Of a stretch of DNA of 64,000 bases, positions 61,765 to 64,000 are shown one piece after another. The notes under the pieces were generated by a model that was not told where the DNA came from, ran no database searches, and saw only the letters and a list, made by a program, of their open reading frames with translations. The DNA is from Acinetobacter sp. ANC 7912 (GTDB taxonomy: Bacteria; Pseudomonadota; Gammaproteobacteria; Pseudomonadales; Moraxellaceae). The translations under genes were made by a program, and so were the position numbers. The stretch covers positions 2,666,001 to 2,730,000 of the forward strand of contig NZ_CP156795.1 of NCBI RefSeq assembly GCF_039862785.1, in the 5' to 3' direction. Each line of letters opens with the position of its first letter. Position 1 is the first letter of the stretch.

Positions 61765-62772
61765 TCAGCGCTGCTTCCGCTTTCTATACTCCACTGGCGT
61801 TTCATTGGTCCAGCGTTTAAAAGCACGATAGAAGGTACTTGGTTCAGAGAAACCGGTCAGATAGACAATCCGTTCCACACTCTCATTGGTTCCTGCTAAT
61901 AAGCGTTTTGCCAGACGGCAGCGATAGTCTGAAAGAATCTGCTGGAAGCTGGTATTGGCTTCACTGAGCTGAGTACGCAGACGGCGTGGTGTGATATTCA
62001 GCTGTGCTGCCACCGTTTCCAATGTAGTTTCACCACTTTCCAGGGTTGAACCAATCGCACGGCGTACTTCGCCAACCAGGTCATAACGTGCCAGCTCTTG
62101 CAGTTTTTCTATAGCCAGTTGTTCATGCAATTGCAACAATTCAGGCTCCGCCTGCCACAATGGATAATCCAAAATGCTTGGGTCGAAATACAGACGGGTT
62201 TCTTTTTGTCCTAAACTGACTGGACAGCCATAGACTCGGAAGTATTCATCATCGGCCGCACCTTTAGAGAAGTTGAAATCGATATAGATCGGTTCAAAAC
62301 GGCCTTCAGTAATGAATTTAAAGAAGCGTAATACTCCTGACATTGCACACTCGGTAAAGTGACGATTGACAATATTCTCTGCATACGGCTGCTCACCATT
62401 GGTGAGATAACAGCGGTCATCTTCAATGACCAGCTGAGCATGGAAGGCATCACTGATCAGGCGCTGATAAGCCAAGGCACGCTTTAACCCCTCACCGAAA
62501 TTTTCCGATGAAATGAACAGATGTTCAATCACCTGACCACGATATAGTGGCAAGTGTTCGCCTAAGTGTAGCCCGATATCCGGGTCCTTACTGACTTCTT
62601 CTGCCGCGACCCAGAACGCATACTGCGCACTTAACGGGGTACGGTCATTGGCTTCGACCTGGTTTAAGGCGACTCCTGCTTTAGCAAGCAATTCCTCGGT
62701 TGGTAAACCTGCACGACGTATCGCCTGGTAACCTAAACGCAGTACAACCGATGCATCTGTTAGCTGACCCAC
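61765..62772 (-). CDS. AraC-family transcriptional regulator
   Basis: 335 residues. The N-terminal 230 residues match the Arabinose_bd-type ligand domain of the OruR/ArgR-like subgroup (GLPTEELLAKAGVALNQVEA, FISSENFGEGLKRALAYQRL). The C-terminal AraC DNA-binding domain (about 235-330) has TLETVAAQLNITPRRLRTQL and ERIVYLTGFSEPSTFYRAFK with the final TPVEYRKRKQR. GTG start at 62772 with AAGGAAGG 7 bases upstream. No divergent metabolic gene is adjacent, so its target is unknown. Confidence 0.88.
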   Translation of the reverse strand: MGQLTDASVVLRLGYQAIRRAGLPTEELLAKAGVALNQVEANDRTPLSAQYAFWVAAEEVSKDPDIGLHLGEHLPLYRGQVIEHLFISSENFGEGLKRALAYQRLISDAFHAQLVIEDDRCYLTNGEQPYAENIVNRHFTECAMSGVLRFFKFITEGRFEPIYIDFNFSKGAADDEYFRVYGCPVSLGQKETRLYFDPSILDYPLWQAEPELLQLHEQLAIEKLQELARYDLVGEVRRAIGSTLESGETTLETVAAQLNITPRRLRTQLSEANTSFQQILSDYRCRLAKRLLAGTNESVERIVYLTGFSEPSTFYRAFKRWTNETPVEYRKRKQR

Positions 62773-62940
62773 TCAAAAACCTTCCTTGTATGTGCTTCAT
62801 TTATACTCAAAAAGACATTTTTTAGATTAACTGCGATTGACCAAACTGACAACATGCTTAGGCACTTTTTTCATGAAAATATTTGTACTGATGCTTCGCA
62901 TTTTTTCTGTGTATCTGGTCAGTCTGACGCCTTATATAGC

Positions 62941-62969
62941 TTGTGTTTTAGAAAAAAATTGACTATAAT
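62941..62969 (+). promoter_or_regulatory. Promoter of infA
   Basis: TTGTGT (62941-62946), 17-base spacer, perfect TATAAT (62964-62969), 35 bases before the ATG. Confidence 0.75.
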
Positions 62970-63004
62970 TTGCGCCTTTCTTAATTTATTCTTTTAGGTA
63001 GGCT

Positions 63005-63226
63005 ATGGCCAATAAAGAGGAACTCATCGAGTTCGAAGGCGTTGTCACCGAGACGCTTCCTAACACTATGTTCCGTGTACGTTTAGAAAACGGTCACGAA
63101 GTGATTGCACACATCTCAGGTAAAATGCGTAAACACTATATCCGCATTTTGACTGGCGACAGTGTTAAAGTGGAAATGACTCCTTATGATTTGACTAAGG
63201 GTCGTATCACTTACCGTGCACGCTAA
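63005..63226 (+). CDS. infA: Translation initiation factor IF-1
   Basis: 73 residues, one S1/OB fold: [40 protein letters not shown] and [20 protein letters not shown]. It binds the ribosomal A site during initiation. Starts [10 protein letters not shown], one residue longer than E. coli IF-1. A TAGG element precedes the ATG. Monocistronic with a strong promoter and terminator. Confidence 0.98.
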   Translation: MANKEELIEFEGVVTETLPNTMFRVRLENGHEVIAHISGKMRKHYIRILTGDSVKVEMTPYDLTKGRITYRAR

Positions 63227-63241
63227 GTTTTAGCGCAAGCA

Positions 63242-63269
63242 AAAAAGCCACCCAGTCGGTGGCTTTTTT
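63242..63269 (+). terminator. Terminator of infA
   Basis: AAAAAAGCCACC-CAGTC-GGTGGCTTTTTTT, 15 bases after the stop. Confidence 0.92.
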
Positions 63270-63381
63270 TGTCTCTATTTGGTTTATACAGCAATGCTGT
63301 AACCATATGTCAAATTACAACAATAAGAACATATTTCTGCCTCTACAATAAAAGCATGGCGTTCTTTGTAGGAGTCAGAAT

Positions 63382-63792
63382 ATGTGGTCTGCATTTCGCC
63401 TCAACACGCTTTTCCTGCCAGGCATGCTTCTTCTGCTGACTGCCTGCGCAACTACTCCCACCCTTTCTCAAGCCGAACGTGAGGCTTATTTAAAGCAGTT
63501 TATTGGACAATCCAGTGAAACCATTTATGCCAATCTGGATTTAAGCAAACTGGGCTATCAGCAGGTCTATGAACCTGAACTTTTTGCCCAGCAACTGGTT
63601 TATATTGTACAACGTCCTGTAACTATACCCCTGTCTGTAGCACAGCACCCAGTGGCAGGTACCGGAACTGTCCCAATTCCAGTCACGCATAGCCCATCAC
63701 AAGGTTATGATGTGAATTTGCAATGCAAGATCGTATTTGAACTGAAAGACAATATTGCTCAGTCGGTCAGCTCGACTGGACGAACCTGCTAA
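63382..63792 (+). CDS. Small lipoprotein of unknown function
   Basis: 136 residues. The signal peptide ends in LLLLTAC, a lipobox at about residue 22. The mature part has QFIGQSSETIYANLDLSKLG and a Thr/Val-rich region, and ends NIAQSVSSTGRTC with a C-terminal cysteine that could pair with the C of LQCKIV. Resembles small outer-membrane lipoproteins of the SmpA/BamE-like size class, but the family is not recognised. ATG at 63382 follows AGGAG. Confidence 0.7.
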   Translation: MWSAFRLNTLFLPGMLLLLTACATTPTLSQAEREAYLKQFIGQSSETIYANLDLSKLGYQQVYEPELFAQQLVYIVQRPVTIPLSVAQHPVAGTGTVPIPVTHSPSQGYDVNLQCKIVFELKDNIAQSVSSTGRTC

Positions 63793-63805
63793 TCAATTAC
63801 AGGCA

Positions 63806-63836
63806 TAAAAAAACGCAGCCTTGACTGCGTTTTTTG
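63806..63836. terminator. Bidirectional terminator, lipoprotein gene/leuB
   Basis: AAAAAAACGCAG-CCTTGA-CTGCGTTTTTTG between two convergent genes. Confidence 0.9.
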
Positions 63837-63849
63837 TTGATCTAGAGAA

Positions 63850-64000
63850 TTAGCCCAATGCAGCAACCACTGCCTGGCCCATTTCCACTGTACCTACTTT
63901 GTTCATGCCTTCAGACATGATGTCCGCAGTACGCAGACCTTGATCCAGTACATTACCGACTGCATCTTCAATCGCTTTCGCAGCAGCTTCTTCACGGAAA
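63850..64000 (-). CDS. leuB: 3-isopropylmalate dehydrogenase, C-terminal end (start outside window)
   Basis: The last 49 codons are visible on the minus strand: [20 protein letters not shown], then [20 protein letters not shown] and GQAVVAALG. This is the C-terminus of LeuB, which oxidises and decarboxylates 3-isopropylmalate in leucine synthesis, the pathway begun by the leuA product in this window. The rest lies beyond the right edge; leuCD probably lies upstream of it. Confidence 0.85.
   Translation of the reverse strand, partial: FREEAAAKAIEDAVGNVLDQGLRTADIMSEGMNKVGTVEMGQAVVAALG

Overview
The window reads as a stretch of an Acinetobacter chromosome (Moraxellaceae, Gammaproteobacteria). 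The case rests on the whole gene set: a metX-metW pair, a PiuA/PiuC-type iron locus, the long form of LeuA, an LpxL-LpsB pair, a FimV homologue divided between two genes, and AT-rich intergenic DNA with short purine/pyrimidine-rich hairpin repeats. The species cannot be fixed by reading alone. Nearly everything is core chromosome. The accessory DNA consists of two complete insertion sequences. No tRNA, rRNA, CRISPR array, prophage or integron was seen.

Layout. 1-3.5 kb: end of pta, a frameshifted DUF2171 gene, a 29-residue membrane protein and class I fumarase. 3.5-8 kb (minus strand): DUF2846 lipoprotein, clpX, clpP, tig. 8-12.6 kb: a Fur-box-preceded siderophore receptor, PiuC hydroxylase and an FMN hydroxyacid oxidase. 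12.6-18 kb: leuA behind a structured leader, then metX-metW-Sel1 protein and rdgB. 18-22.3 kb: AEC transporter, NRDE protein, lgt, two small membrane proteins (one frameshifted) and a CHAP/NlpC-like amidase. 22.7-28.7 kb: lipocalin with an IS4-family element in its terminator, thyA, folA, DUF4105 protein, HslJ-like lipoprotein, msrA. 28.7-34 kb: exbD-exbB-tonB, purU, and a TetR regulator divergent from an aldehyde dehydrogenase. 34-38 kb: rpmB-rpmG, ybaL and an IS3-family element that has separated ybaL from its terminator. 38-49.7 kb: small hypothetical genes, an RRM protein, a UvrD-like helicase, glycerate kinase, HdeD, a predicted metalloprotease, topA, two tandem NYN/PIN-like genes and slyX. 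49.7-64 kb: uup, lpxL, lpsB, an EEP-family protein, asd, the split fimV, asparaginase, truA, an AraC regulator, infA, a lipoprotein and the end of leuB.

How the genes connect. Iron supply appears twice: the outer-membrane receptor locus at 8.3-12.6 kb and the TonB-ExbB-ExbD motor at 28.7-30.5 kb. Both have Fur-like palindromes upstream. Leucine (leuA, leuB), methionine/threonine/lysine (asd, metXW) and one-carbon metabolism (thyA, folA, purU) are represented. ClpX, ClpP and trigger factor form the usual proteostasis cluster. LpxL, LpsB and Lgt serve the envelope.

The most notable features are these: three perfect DnaA boxes within 49 bp upstream of hdeD; a tandem pair of NYN-winged-helix proteins; a leuA leader with mutually exclusive helices; a six-copy TATGACA motif between the tiny membrane gene and fumA; an in-frame A AAA AAG frameshift site in the IS3 element; the FimV split exactly at its membrane segment; and terminators that directly abut the start codons of the IS4 transposase and the asparaginase.
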